Part shown: in pieces, positions 1-10,565 of the stretch | How positions within the stretch are numbered: position 1 is the stretch's first letter | How the letters are laid out: every line of letters starts with the position of its first letter | Assembly: GCA_022059125.1 (NCBI GenBank) | Contig: JAEUWY010000012.1 | Location: forward strand, 1,674,001-1,738,000 | Direction of reading: 5' to 3' | DNA: 64,000 bases | Source of the DNA: Corynespora cassiicola | Taxonomy: Eukaryota; Ascomycota; Dothideomycetes; Pleosporales; Corynesporascaceae | Program-made: the position numbers and the translations under genes | The notes under the pieces: generated by a model | What the model saw: only the letters and a program-made list of their open reading frames with translations | Told to the model about the DNA's origin: nothing | Databases searched by the model: none

Positions 1-690
1 GCACCCCCATACCCCACCCTCCAGCCACTCCCCTCCCCCCTATCCGAGTCCTCCTCCCTAATCAAAAACTTCCAAACCTCCTGCCACACCCTCTGCACCA
101 ACATCCTCGCCCACCTCAACACCGCCCTCTCTCTCCCCCCCGGCTACCTCCCCAACCGCCACGATCTCACCCAAGCTCCCAGCGGCACAATAATGCGCCT
201 CCTCTACTACCCCTCCACCCGCGCCTCCTCAGATTCAGAATCCATCCGCGCAGGCGCCCACTCCGACTACGGCTCCATAACTCTCCTCTTCCGCCTCCCC
301 GGCCAGCCCGGCCTCGAGATCCTCAAAGAAGACGACTCGTGGGCCCCCGTGCCCGTGAACCCGCATCCAGACAGCCTGCGCGATCCCCCCATCCTCGTCA
401 ACATCGGTGACCTGCTGAGCTTCTGGACCAACGGCATGTTGAAGAGCACGGTGCATAGGGTTACGTTTAGCGGTGGGGAGGAGAGGTATAGCATGGCGTA
501 TTTTTGCCATCCGTTGGATGGGGTCGAGTTGGAGGCTGTGCCGAGCGAGGTGATTGAGGGGTATGGCGGGAGGGGGGCTGAGGAGCTGGAGAGGCAGAGG
601 AAGAGGTTGGGGCTGGGGGAGGGGGAGCGGACGGTGTTGACGGCGAGGCAGCATTTGGATAGGAGGCTGAAGATCACGTATGGGATCTAG
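1..690 (+). CDS. 2-oxoglutarate/Fe(II)-dependent oxygenase, 3' part only
   Basis: The reading frame is open from the first base of the window, so this is the C-terminal 229 residues of a gene that begins upstream. It shows the iron-binding and co-substrate signature of the isopenicillin-N-synthase-like oxygenase superfamily. There is an HSD triplet in the segment AHSDYGSITLLF (nt about 259-294), and a distal His followed by RYS in HRVTFSGGEERYS (nt about 454-492), the usual third iron ligand and RxS 2-oxoglutarate anchor. Family members hydroxylate, desaturate or cyclise small molecules in the cytosol. The substrate cannot be inferred here because the N-terminal substrate lid is off the window. 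Codon use is odd: almost every codon ends in C up to about nt 430, then G/T-ending codons dominate to the stop. Confidence 0.9.
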   Translation, partial: APPYPTLQPLPSPLSESSSLIKNFQTSCHTLCTNILAHLNTALSLPPGYLPNRHDLTQAPSGTIMRLLYYPSTRASSDSESIRAGAHSDYGSITLLFRLPGQPGLEILKEDDSWAPVPVNPHPDSLRDPPILVNIGDLLSFWTNGMLKSTVHRVTFSGGEERYSMAYFCHPLDGVELEAVPSEVIEGYGGRGAEELERQRKRLGLGEGERTVLTARQHLDRRLKITYGI

Positions 691-901
691 AGGTGACTGG
701 GGTCCGTGGACTGAATTAAACATGATTGCTGTTGTAATCGTGGTCTAGCTGAGGATACACGTAGCTGAGATGACGCTCATTACGAATCTTCGTGATCCAT
801 CCAACACCGTCCCATGCTTTCTGAACGCCGTGTTCGCTATGCATCCCAGCCCAAATTCAAAAAGTAAAACATATTATAGATCGAACAAGATTAGGACAAC
901 A

Positions 902-3676
902 TCAACCCCTCCTCTTCCTCGATCTGGTGGGCCCAGGCACCTCGCTCATGGAGTCCTTCACTATTCCAATCCCCTCCATGACACTCGTACCCTCCTCTAC
1001 TTTCCCTCCTATAGCCCGAATCATCTGCGCTCTAGCCTCTTGCGCACCTGGCGCATCCCAACCCAGCTCTTGTGAGGGCTGATATTGGATAGACTTTGCT
1101 TTTGTCCTTTCCTCTGCATCGTCTTCGCCGTTCACATCCAAGGAGCCCGTGCGCGAAAGCACATCGTCGGCCGTCGAAGCATTTGAACGCGATGATTGCG
1201 CACGGCCGAGCTGGCGCCTCCGCCTTCGCTTTTCTTCTTCCTTATCGGCGGGGTTCGGCGCTGTTTTGCGATTCGAGAGAAGAGCGGACATTATGCTTGA
1301 GTAGTCCTTTTCCCGTTTCTCTTCAGGCTCCAGAATGCTATCTGGGGGAATGACAGAGTCGGGGCTGGGCTCTTTTCCTAGTCTTGTCCTCCGAGGTGCT
1401 GGTGCTTGTTTGGGAGGCGCATCGGATGTTGAAGTCGAATTGTTTTTCGTGTTGACGTGCGTTGTAGACGCATTCGAGGAAGTCGAAGGGCGGCGCGGAG
1501 AATTTACGCCAGGATTAATATCCTTCAACGGGTAAGAGGATGGCCCATCGAAGATACCGATTGGGTCATCCTGGTCAAGGCTAGAACTGTGAGTGCTGGA
1601 GCTAGTATTTGAAGAAATATCGATAGCTGACGCAGGCGTTGGACCTGCCGAAACAGCTAGCACAAGTGATTGGGCACGCTGGGGTCCAACTCGCGGCTTG
1701 GATACGTGTCTCGCCGTTTGTGCTTTCTTCTGGGCAAGCTTGAAGCTGTCTTCCTTTGAAAGACGAGCAGTAGGAACTTCAGAGTGTGAAGCCCTAGGGG
1801 TTTCTTGTCTCGGCAGTTGAGAGGTTTTGTTCAGTAAGTAACCATCAAACGGCTTCAGTTCACCAGTACGAATGCAATCCCACAGCCATGTAGCGTGAAC
1901 AGCCGGTATACGCTTATCCGCAACAAACTTTGCTTTATCTGGGTTAGGTTTCCAGGAGTTAGAAACCATGACCGAAGTTTTGGTCGATAGGTTTTCATCG
2001 TACGTTGCCCCTAAGCTATTTTAGCAACATGACGCAGCCGATGAGGGGAAAAAAGACATACCCATCAAGGAAATGACCTTGGTCACGTGAAGGAGCTCAA
2101 TTCCTGAAAATGCCGTGATATGCACGGAAAGATTTTCGAACCCTGGATACGTCAGCGCTACAAAAATCTACGAACCCGATGCGTCGGAGGGACCAACCGC
2201 TAATGCTGAGCTTATCAAAAGGCCTACATAGAACGTGTTCTGTGGGGACGACTAGTGATTTTCCATGTAAACAACGTTCGATCCACCAGTTGGTCGCTAC
2301 CGATAGGTGCTCGGCACCACGCGGAAGTGATGTAAGGTCAGTCTGGACGTCGTGCGGCACCACGAGATAGCCTCGCCTGATATCATGCGACTCAAATTTG
2401 TCAAGATTTGCAGCATTATGGATCACGATGGCTCCATTACTATCAAGAACATCGCGTAGGATTTTTGTCTGTCATTTCTGTCAGCAGGGTTCCAGGCGCA
2501 TGTCTTGTTAAATTGCCTACCTTGACTTCATCAAAGCCAAACGGGTAAATTACTCGACCATCGAATATTCCGTCATTCTGGTCGAAGGGTAGGGGTCTGC
2601 GGGAAGGGGCGGCAGGGTCTGCCCTGGGCACATGATCCTGGGACACATCCTCATTGACATGCATAGATGGAGCTTCCCTTTCCGGAGCAGCTTGGAGAAG
2701 GGAATTATCCTCTGTCCATTCGTCTTCTTCATTTCTCTTGCGATCAAAGCTTGCAGAAGTGATGCCGGCCCACAGAGCTTCGCTCTGGCTCCCGAACTTG
2801 GTGCTCGCAGAGCGGCGGAGCTTCCGGCGGAGCGGGTTCTCCGGCTGGCTTACCATGTCACGAGTGCGCTTCCCCAGGGCAGGAGACATGCTCTGCTTGT
2901 CCCACGCACCCTGGCCCCGTTCCTCGGCGGGCATCCGCGGATCAAAGTATGCCTCGTCGAGTGCCATTCCCCGTTCCAGACTCTGCTTGAACCATTCCCA
3001 TGACACAATCTTCATCTTCCAACTGCGGGCATGCTCGTACTTCTTGCCGGCGGGAGTGGCCGCGATCAGGTGGGTAACGCTCTTGGTCAAGTCGCCGTGG
3101 TACTCGGCGCCTTGTTGGTTGACAGTCTCCTGGATAAACTTTCTCTCCTCGGCTGTGGGCCGTCAGCATTTGCATTTGATACCTTGTGGCTGCTAGACGT
3201 ACGGTTGTCAAAGCCGGTAAGGCAGATTTTCAGCCCGTAGAAGGTAGGCAGCCTGTGCTTCTCCTCAAGCGCCGCAACGTCCACGTCGTCCCCCTCCATC
3301 CACACGGCGCGCACTGCCTCGAGCCATTCCGGGCTGAGCACCTTGACGTCCTCCCTCGACTTGGCGACGTAGCGGTACTTTGCGCTGTTGATGCTGCCGA
3401 CGATGAGATGGGTGACGTCCGAGGTGAGATCGAGCTTGATGGTGGCGCCCATCTGCGAGCCAACGTTGGCAAGCGTGGACTATGCGGTGTATCAGCATGG
3501 TGTTGGTTGCGACTGCGGGGAGGACTGTGGACATACGCGCTGCTCGGGGGCGATGGACGTGCAACATAGGATGGTGCCGGCCAGGGGCAGCTGGCCGTTG
3601 ACTGAGCGCTGTGAGAGGGATGTTCAATGGCGTGGGAGGCGGTGGAGGGGCTGTACTCACGGTAGGCCCCGCTCAT
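902..3676 (-). CDS. DPB11: Dpb11/Rad4 (TopBP1) replication-initiation and checkpoint scaffold, four BRCT domains
   Basis: Seven exons on the minus strand join in frame: 3676-3661, 3601-3537, 3479-3203, 3152-2521, 2468-2198, 2142-2062 and 2010-902, giving 816 residues. The N-terminus reads MSGAYLNGQLPLAGTILCC and enters BRCT1 (residues about 7-100). BRCT2 follows (about 106-195, with VSWEWFKQS). After a charged linker comes BRCT3 (about 313-415, with TNWWIERC) and BRCT4 (about 421-510, with HATWLWDCI). The last 300 residues are Ser/Thr-rich and disordered. The family's role is to bind CDK-phosphorylated Sld2/Sld3 at origins and activate ATR/Mec1 in the nucleus. Length and domain spacing match the fungal Dpb11/Rad4 proteins. 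Exon 5 uses a weak donor (GTTGGT), chosen because it restores the conserved start of BRCT4. The first exon is only 16 nt of coding sequence. Confidence 0.9.
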
Positions 3677-5951
3677 GGTGCTTGCTGGCGGCGACAATGA
3701 GGCGGCATGGGGCGCTGGCAGTGTTGACCGCACATGGACACACGAGCAGACACGGACAAAGTCGCGTCGCAGCGCCAAGGCCGGGCCGCACGCGCTGCGG
3801 GGGAAGCCAGATCACGTGATGCATCGTGGGTCGGAGGGCAAGCGAGGTGGCCAAGACGAGGCTGCAAGACCAGGGAGCGCCGCCACAGAGACACACGTCA
3901 CTACCGCTTGAGGAGTGATGGGCGTGATGATGGGCTTGGCCGTGGGCAGGAGGGGCCTGACTGGGCGCCATGAGCGCCGTGGGCGAGATCTTGCTTCTCG
4001 CTCGCCCACGCCGGCTCCACCCACTGCCCACACGCTCAACGACCTTTTGCTCGAAAACAACCACCGTCGCCAACCAGGCCGTGCGAGGCCAGACGGCCAT
4101 GACGCCAGGCCCCGCCGAAAAACCCCCGCGTGCCTTGATATGGCAGTGAAGGGTTTTCAATATTTTTTTTTCCCTGCTCTCCCACTCACTCGCATGACAA
4201 AGCGCAGCATGCAGCAGCAGCATGTCCTGTCTAGCTGCAGCTGCAGCAGCCCCTCGCCGGACTTGCGTATTTCTCAGGCGACCATGCGATCTTCGCAAAC
4301 CTTCACGGCGGGCTCGTCGTCCAGGTCCAATGCCGCCTAATGGAGCACCCCGGCAGGCGATCACTACGCAATGCGGCAGCTTGTCGTGCCCAGTGCCCAA
4401 ATGGGCTCGGGAATAAATCGCAGTCTATGTGATTTGCTGACATTGGCATGTCAGCAACCACGGCAGAAGCAGCAATATCGACGTGCTCGCGCCATGCGGC
4501 CATGCAGAGGCCTGGAGAGATCCGTAGAGGCCTGCCCAGGCCTGCAAGAGCGGTGCGGACAGGCGGCCATCAAAGGGGGCGCCGCAATCAGGAAGGCCAT
4601 CACTTGACCCGGTTCGCAGGCCGTGCTGGCTGCACCGCAATTCCAAAAACCCTTGGCCGTGTCGTCGACGCGGGTGTTGCTGGGCTCCACGGTCTCGACG
4701 CTGATATGGGCTTGTGCCCAGGGTGGCTTAGTCTTGTGTCCTCGTCAGCCGGGCGCGCCCCAGGGCTCAGCAACGCTCAGCGATGCTCAGCGGCCCTCAG
4801 CGGCCGGTGGGGGGGCTCTTGGGGCCTGGTGTTGCGGCGGGGAGCAGTGCTTCCGCGCGGCCTCACAGGAGATGCGGATGGTCTGGCGGCGATCCTGTAC
4901 GATGCTGCAATGGCGCCGACGAGGCCGGCATCCGGACGCTAGACCGCAACGGGCGTGGCAGCAGAGGCGCCCTGCAGTGCCTTGATCTCTGGCTGCCGCG
5001 TATGATGTAACCGGCGTCCGGTGCTTCCTCAGTCATGATGTTTGACACGCTTAGAAACAAGGCGCGTCCACGGTGCTCCAGCAACGGCCTCGACAGCCTT
5101 TGCTTCTTCGGCCTGCAGCCTGCGACGCAGTAATCCTGACGCTTTCATTCCCCTGAGCCAGTCGCAGCCAGCCGTGCGCCGCCCGTCCACGGTCCAGCGC
5201 CTGCAGCCCTCGCGCCCTCTCCCTCCAGCGATCCCCCGCCGCCCTGTGCTCCCCACACCCACTCCGCTCCATCCGCCTCTTCCCTGCGCAATCGTAAACC
5301 GCACCGCCTCGACTCGCGCCCGAGCCCCCCCGTTCCCCCCCGTTCGACTTGGGCAAGCCGGCGAAAGCTTTTTTCGCGACATGCCCTTCGGCCCTGCTTC
5401 GCGCGCTTTTTAACTCGATACCTCCCTGTCAATCGCTTCTCGTTGTCCTGACACAGCAACGCCCATCAGCCAGCGCATACCTCACCGCACAGCACTATTC
5501 CAGACCCAGCAGGGTATCTGCCGCACCCTTCCGCCCCGGGCCTCTGACCGCTCCACCCAAAAAGCACGCCGTGGCATGTGCTTGCAGCCCAGCTGTTTTC
5601 ACTACGATGCCCCAAACCTCGACTTGACAGCCTTTTGACGTGTGTGAGTCCCTGTCTCATTTCCCCTTTCCCCTTCCATGGCGTGGGTCTTTGTCCCGCG
5701 AGATCACCTACCCGCCGCTGCTTGTGCTGCTATCCCTTCCTAAACCGTCACCATGGAACATGGTCATGGTACCGTAGCCAGGGAGCCCTTTGTATCTAGC
5801 CTATCATTTTAGGGAGTGGCACAAAGCATCTCGCTTCCCCCCATCCCCCCGATCTGCTTTGCTTCTTCCATATAACCTGTTCCAACCTCTCCGTCCATGC
5901 ACCAGCGACTCAGTGCCGCTCCCAATTGACCTCTGCTTACTCTCGACCGCC
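3677..5951. other. GC-rich intergenic region between divergent DPB11 and arrestin genes
   Basis: There is no convincing gene in this 2.3 kb. The open frames present are low-complexity, overlap on both strands and show no recognisable domain. The right half (about 5,130-5,950) is strongly CT-rich with few G residues on the plus strand, as expected for a long fungal promoter and 5' leader feeding the arrestin gene. A short phased repeat lies at 4761-4804. Confidence 0.6.
4761..4804. repeat. Imperfect 10-bp tandem repeat (NNNNGCTCAG x4)
   Basis: Four consecutive decamers end in GCTCAG, GCTCAG, GCTCAG and CCTCAG. The 10-bp period is about one helical turn, so the motif falls on one DNA face. It may be a binding-site array or simple slippage; nothing else supports a function. 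Confidence 0.6.
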
Positions 5952-8490
5952 ATGACAGAGTACCAGCACGTGTATACTGACCGCGGACGCCTCTCCTACA
6001 TCCCCGACCATCTCCCCGACCCAACACGCGCTCGCCGAGGACTCTTCCAAGGCCGCAATCGACGACCGCACCGCATTCACATTGCCCACGTTGGCCCCGA
6101 CCCAACCCTATTCCGCCGCCAAACCACCTCCAGTACCAAGTCTTACATGGTTGAAAAACTGGCAGGCCCGAGAGACAACGCAAGGCGTTTTTTGCGCTCT
6201 CTGATCGACACCCACTTCAACTCTCCCAAGCACGAGACCAGCGGCCTCTCCTCTCCGCGGTCTTCTACGAGCAGTAACAGCAGCGCCAACAGCGCCGGCA
6301 GCGCCAGCAGCAGCGCCAGGAACTCCATCGCCGCCCCTTCCTCCCAGAACCGCTGGTCGTGGGCCGGAGGCGACATGCGCCAGAGTCCAAGGAACTCGGT
6401 CGGGGGATCATTGGCTTCGACGGCCGGCCCCCGACCTACCCTCGTCGAAGCCTCTCGATCTTCCGGAAGATCGTCTGCAAAGAGCCTCGTCAACAGCAGC
6501 GTAAAGCCCCTTCCCGAGGAGAAGCCTTTGGCCTCCGGGAATGGAATCAATGTCAACATATCGCTCACCGAGCCTGTACTCTACCTCCAGGGTTTCGAGC
6601 AGACAGATACCTCGGAACGGAGCACGGCTATGCTTCGGGGAACCATGACGTTGCGCGTCACGAAACCTACAAAGGTGAAGGCAATCAACTTGAAGTTCCG
6701 AGGCAAAGCCATCACCAAGTGGCCCGAAGGTATTATATTTGGATGCAAGTATGTCACAATCAACTAACCCGATGCAGGCATCCCGCCCAAAAAAGTGGAT
6801 TTCGAGGAGGTTGACACCATCATGAGCCACACATGGCCATTTTTCAACGCCCAGTTTCCGGGTGCGGAAGCTGGGACTGGCGCTGATCACGTTGAATTGT
6901 TCAAACCCTCGGCAAACTTGCCCGTTCAGAAGGGCTTGTTTGGTAGCTCACCCAACAGCTCATCGACAAACTTGAGTACGAAGGATGCGAAACGCCTGTC
7001 CCTCCAAGTGAACCAGTCCCGAAGCTTCGGGAAGGGCGAATCATCAACGAGCGGGCCGTCGGTGGCACAGAGGGGGTACCGCACCTTCAACCCCGGCGAG
7101 TACCTGTACAACTTTGAGCTGCCGCTGGACAGCCACCTCCCTGAAACCATCGATGTCGAGCTTGGGTCCGTCAAGTACGAGCTAGAAGCCACTGTTGAAC
7201 GTGCCGGTGCGTTTCGCGCCAATCTCATCGGCACCAAGGAAGTCACCCTCATCCGCGCCCCTGCGGAGGGTTCGCTGGAGCAAGTCGAGCCCATCGCAAT
7301 CAGTCGGAGCTGGGAGGATCAGCTTCACTATGACATTGTCATTTCTGGAAAGTCGTTTCCTCTTGGGGCTCAGGTGCCCATCGCCTTCAAGCTCACGCCA
7401 TTGGCAAAAGTGCAATGCCACCGGATAAAGGTGTTTGTCACGGAGAACATTGAGTATTTCTGCTCAAACAAGCGGGTGCATCGAATGGAGCCTGTGCGAA
7501 AGGTCCAGTTGTTCGAGAAGCGGGCAGATGGCCCGGCGACAAGTACGTTCCCTGGAAGTTCGATGCGCATTGTCTCAGGAGGCGGTGTTCCCTACGACCA
7601 GCGAGCGGCAGCTTCAAGGGGAGAAGACGTTCCAGTGCAGGATCCCACCAACTTGTTGGGCGACCTCAGTGGGGACGTCAACATCGGTCCCACGGAAATG
7701 GAGTTCAATGTGCAGCTCCCAAGCTGTCACAATCTGAGGGAGAAGGACAAGCAATCGAGATTGCACTTTGACACGACATATCAAAACATCCAAGTGCATC
7801 ACTGGATCAAGGTACGTTTCCGATTCCCGCGGCTTCTCTGTGCATGAATCTAATCAGCAGCAGATTGTCATGCGTCTCTCCAAGCCAGACAAGACGGATC
7901 CGAACAAGAGAAGGCACTTTGAGATCTCGATTGACTCTCCTTTCCACATCCTTTCCTGCCAAGCCACCCAGGCGAATACTTCTCTTCCAGCCTATTCGTC
8001 TCCGCAGCCATCAGACGGTGATGCCCGAAGGCCCGACTGTGGCTGCCCGGGTGCGCCTGTGCGCCGGACATCACCTACTAGCTTCGTGCCTACACTGAGC
8101 TCGCTTACGGGCAGGTCAAGAGGCGACTCGAATGCTACGATACCGAGCCCTGACCTCGCGCGGCCTCAGGCAGCCCACATTGGCGGCCCGAACGACGCGC
8201 AGGTGCAGAGGCCGATACACCTTCTGCGAGCGCCTTCGTTCAACCCACCGCCATTTGAGGAGGAACAGCCGCCACCGCCGCTTGAGACGCCACCTCCGCT
8301 CTACGAGACGATTGCATCGCCGACCAACGGGCTGGCAGATTACTTTTCCAGGTTGTCGGATGCATACGATGATGACAGCGACGAGGCAAGCTCGAGCCAC
8401 GGCCGGGTCGAAATACCCCTGACGCCGGGAAGCCGTGTCAACAGCAGGAGCATGGACGAACGGCGAACGTGGCTTCCAGTTGGGCATTAA
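5952..8490 (+). CDS. Alpha-arrestin (ART-type) ubiquitin-ligase adaptor
   Basis: Three exons (5952-6729, 6778-7811, 7864-8490) give 812 residues. The start MTEYQHVY is chosen over an upstream in-frame ATG at 5790, because the extra residues are leader-like and the ATG at 5952 follows the CT-rich 5' leader. After a Ser-rich N-terminus, the arrestin N-domain runs from about residue 195 (ISLTEPVLYLQG, then TMTLRVTKPTKVKAINLKFRG). The arrestin C-domain includes WEDQLHYDIVISGKSFPLG, NIEYFCSNKRVHR and, across the last splice, HWIKIVMRLSKPD and FEISIDSPFHIL. A PPLY motif near the C-terminus (nt about 8,295) fits the PPxY signal by which fungal arrestins recruit the Rsp5/HulA ubiquitin ligase to plasma-membrane transporters. 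It is related to the Rod1/Rog3/CreD group, but I cannot assign the orthologue. Confidence 0.88.
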
Positions 8491-10565
8491 CGCGGCGCTC
8501 TGGCCCATATCGGAAACGTGCAAGAGAATGTGTAATGACGACATGAGAAATGTATGGATGGTATGACTGGGCGATTCTGGATTTGACGCATAACGGACGG
8601 GCAGGGAAATGGCATTCTGTTTGTTTTGGTTCGTATTCTTTTGGAGATTACTCCTGGGCGTTGGTTGTAAGGGTACGTTGCTTTACCAGCATGGCCCGGC
8701 GGGCGGCGTTGGTCCAGTTGGACCTATCCTTGATTTTTCTATTCCTTTGGACTGGATTTCCGGACCCGGCAAGCTTGGGAATGCAACCTCAGTCCTGTAC
8801 AGACTAGACTGACTGACGTGTGGTGTTTGCATGGTATTGTTTGTATGTAAGGTGGGGTCAGCATGGGGTTTGTGTACATATTCTGCCGACATGGAAAATC
8901 CCGCCGTAGCGGACTTGTCAAGATCTAGATCTAGTCGCCCCGTTGTTCCTTGATGCAGCCTCACTCTGAAACCAGAGGCAAAGGGATCCCCCAAACAACG
9001 ACTGGCCACCAGCCCAACTGCCACAGGGCACAAGCCTGAGTCATTCTCACCGCATCTGCCGTCTGGCGCGGGCGACCGGTGAGGGGTCTTTAACCGTCAA
9101 AACGGCGGCGGACCGCGTAATTCGCTGACTGATGCGGAGGAATTTTTTTTTTTCCTTTGGCTCGGGTTGCTGCTGGACCCTTCACCGAAAAGTTCAGGGC
9201 TGCGGTTTTGTCATCATGTGACATGGCACCATGCCCAGGATGTCAGCACCGCGTAGCCGCCGTGAGGCTTGCGACGGTAGCCCTTTTGACAGAGCCGTCT
9301 CAACTTCCCCGCGGCCGTCTGCTCATCGAACCGCGCGAGCGGCGGGGCCTGAACGGGCAAGTCGGACGGGGATGAACGCCTCCCTCCCGCCCCCCTCCTG
9401 TCACGGGACTGCAGTTCACGTGGGGAGGGCTGATCCCGATGCGGAGCCGACGGGCAGGCAGGGTGTAGCGAATCGCGAGCGGCAGGCCTTCCGCAGAGGG
9501 GAAAAAGAAGAGCACGGCGGGCAGGGCAGCAGCGTCACTCGCCCGAGGGCCCTTATCATCTGGCCTGCTGTTGCAGACGAGGTGCAGTTCGGAGTCGGAG
9601 GAGCGCAAACGGGCTCTAGTTCGCGCGGAGGTTATTGGCCGGCTGTCTGCGGTGCCATGGTAGCGACGTCAGGCCAAGACTGGGTGCTTGGTGCCCAGGC
9701 GATTGACTTGCGCTAAAACCCTCTGCTCCCGCTGCTTCTTCCCTCAGCGCCGCAAATTCTGCGCTGCAAGAACGTTGCCGCCGGTACAGAGCCTCCTCCA
9801 AAGAGCCTTGCGACGCGCATTGGGGCACAATTGGTTTTCGGTGCCGCATACGCCGCGCGATAAGCCCAGCTTCACCGCGAACGACAAGCGTTGGGAGGGA
9901 TCCATCGCCTGTTGAGCTTCGCATCTTCCAAGCTTTCTCCACGGAACCACGGCACCTGCGACTGGGACTCTGTAAGCTCTTTCAAAATTTCTTCAACCAG
10001 GCTTGGTTTGCTTGTCCTGCTCCTCCTGCATGTACTGACGGGTCCATTTCGTAGACTTGCGCACGCGCATCCCGAATCGTCCTGTCTCCACTCGTCGCGA
10101 GCACCCTCCGCTCCGCCAGGACTGCTTTCGAACCTTGGAAGATTCCAGGGCCCAAACTTGCACTCGAGCCCCCCCGGTTGCCCCATTTGCTTGCTCGGCA
10201 ACTCGTGGCTGCAGCCTACTCGAGACGCGCTTTCAGCCGCAATAAACACACTTGAACCCGCCATTCTGGCACTTTTGGGAGCGGCGACTGGGCGCACCCT
10301 CCATACATGCATCACGTTCTGCATACAACTCCTATAGCGACCGGCCACCCGTCCGGACTCCCCTGTCCCGGCTCCTCCGTCTTTCCCACATAGCATCGTC
10401 TTTCGCCCTCTCCATCTATTCACAACATCTCCCCCAGCGGCTAACTCCGAGCCTCCGACGCCGCAGCCTCACGCTCGCCGTCCACCCCACACCTGACTTG
10501 GCAGAGTCGGTGCTCGAAACCCCGGGCAAATCACACCCGCCGACCAAGTAAACAAATAAAGGAAA
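8491..10565. other. Intergenic region and long CT-rich leader of the antiporter gene
   Basis: No supportable gene. Contents are the arrestin 3' region, a T-tract near 9142-9153, a C-rich to G-rich switch near 9,410, and an increasingly CT-rich stretch from about 9,700 to the antiporter start, typical of a promoter plus 5' UTR. Confidence 0.6.

Noticed and set aside
4448..5413. Several 100-160-codon frames in the GC-rich region upstream of the arrestin
   Set aside because: Low complexity, mutually overlapping on both strands, no recognisable domain; more likely promoter and leader.
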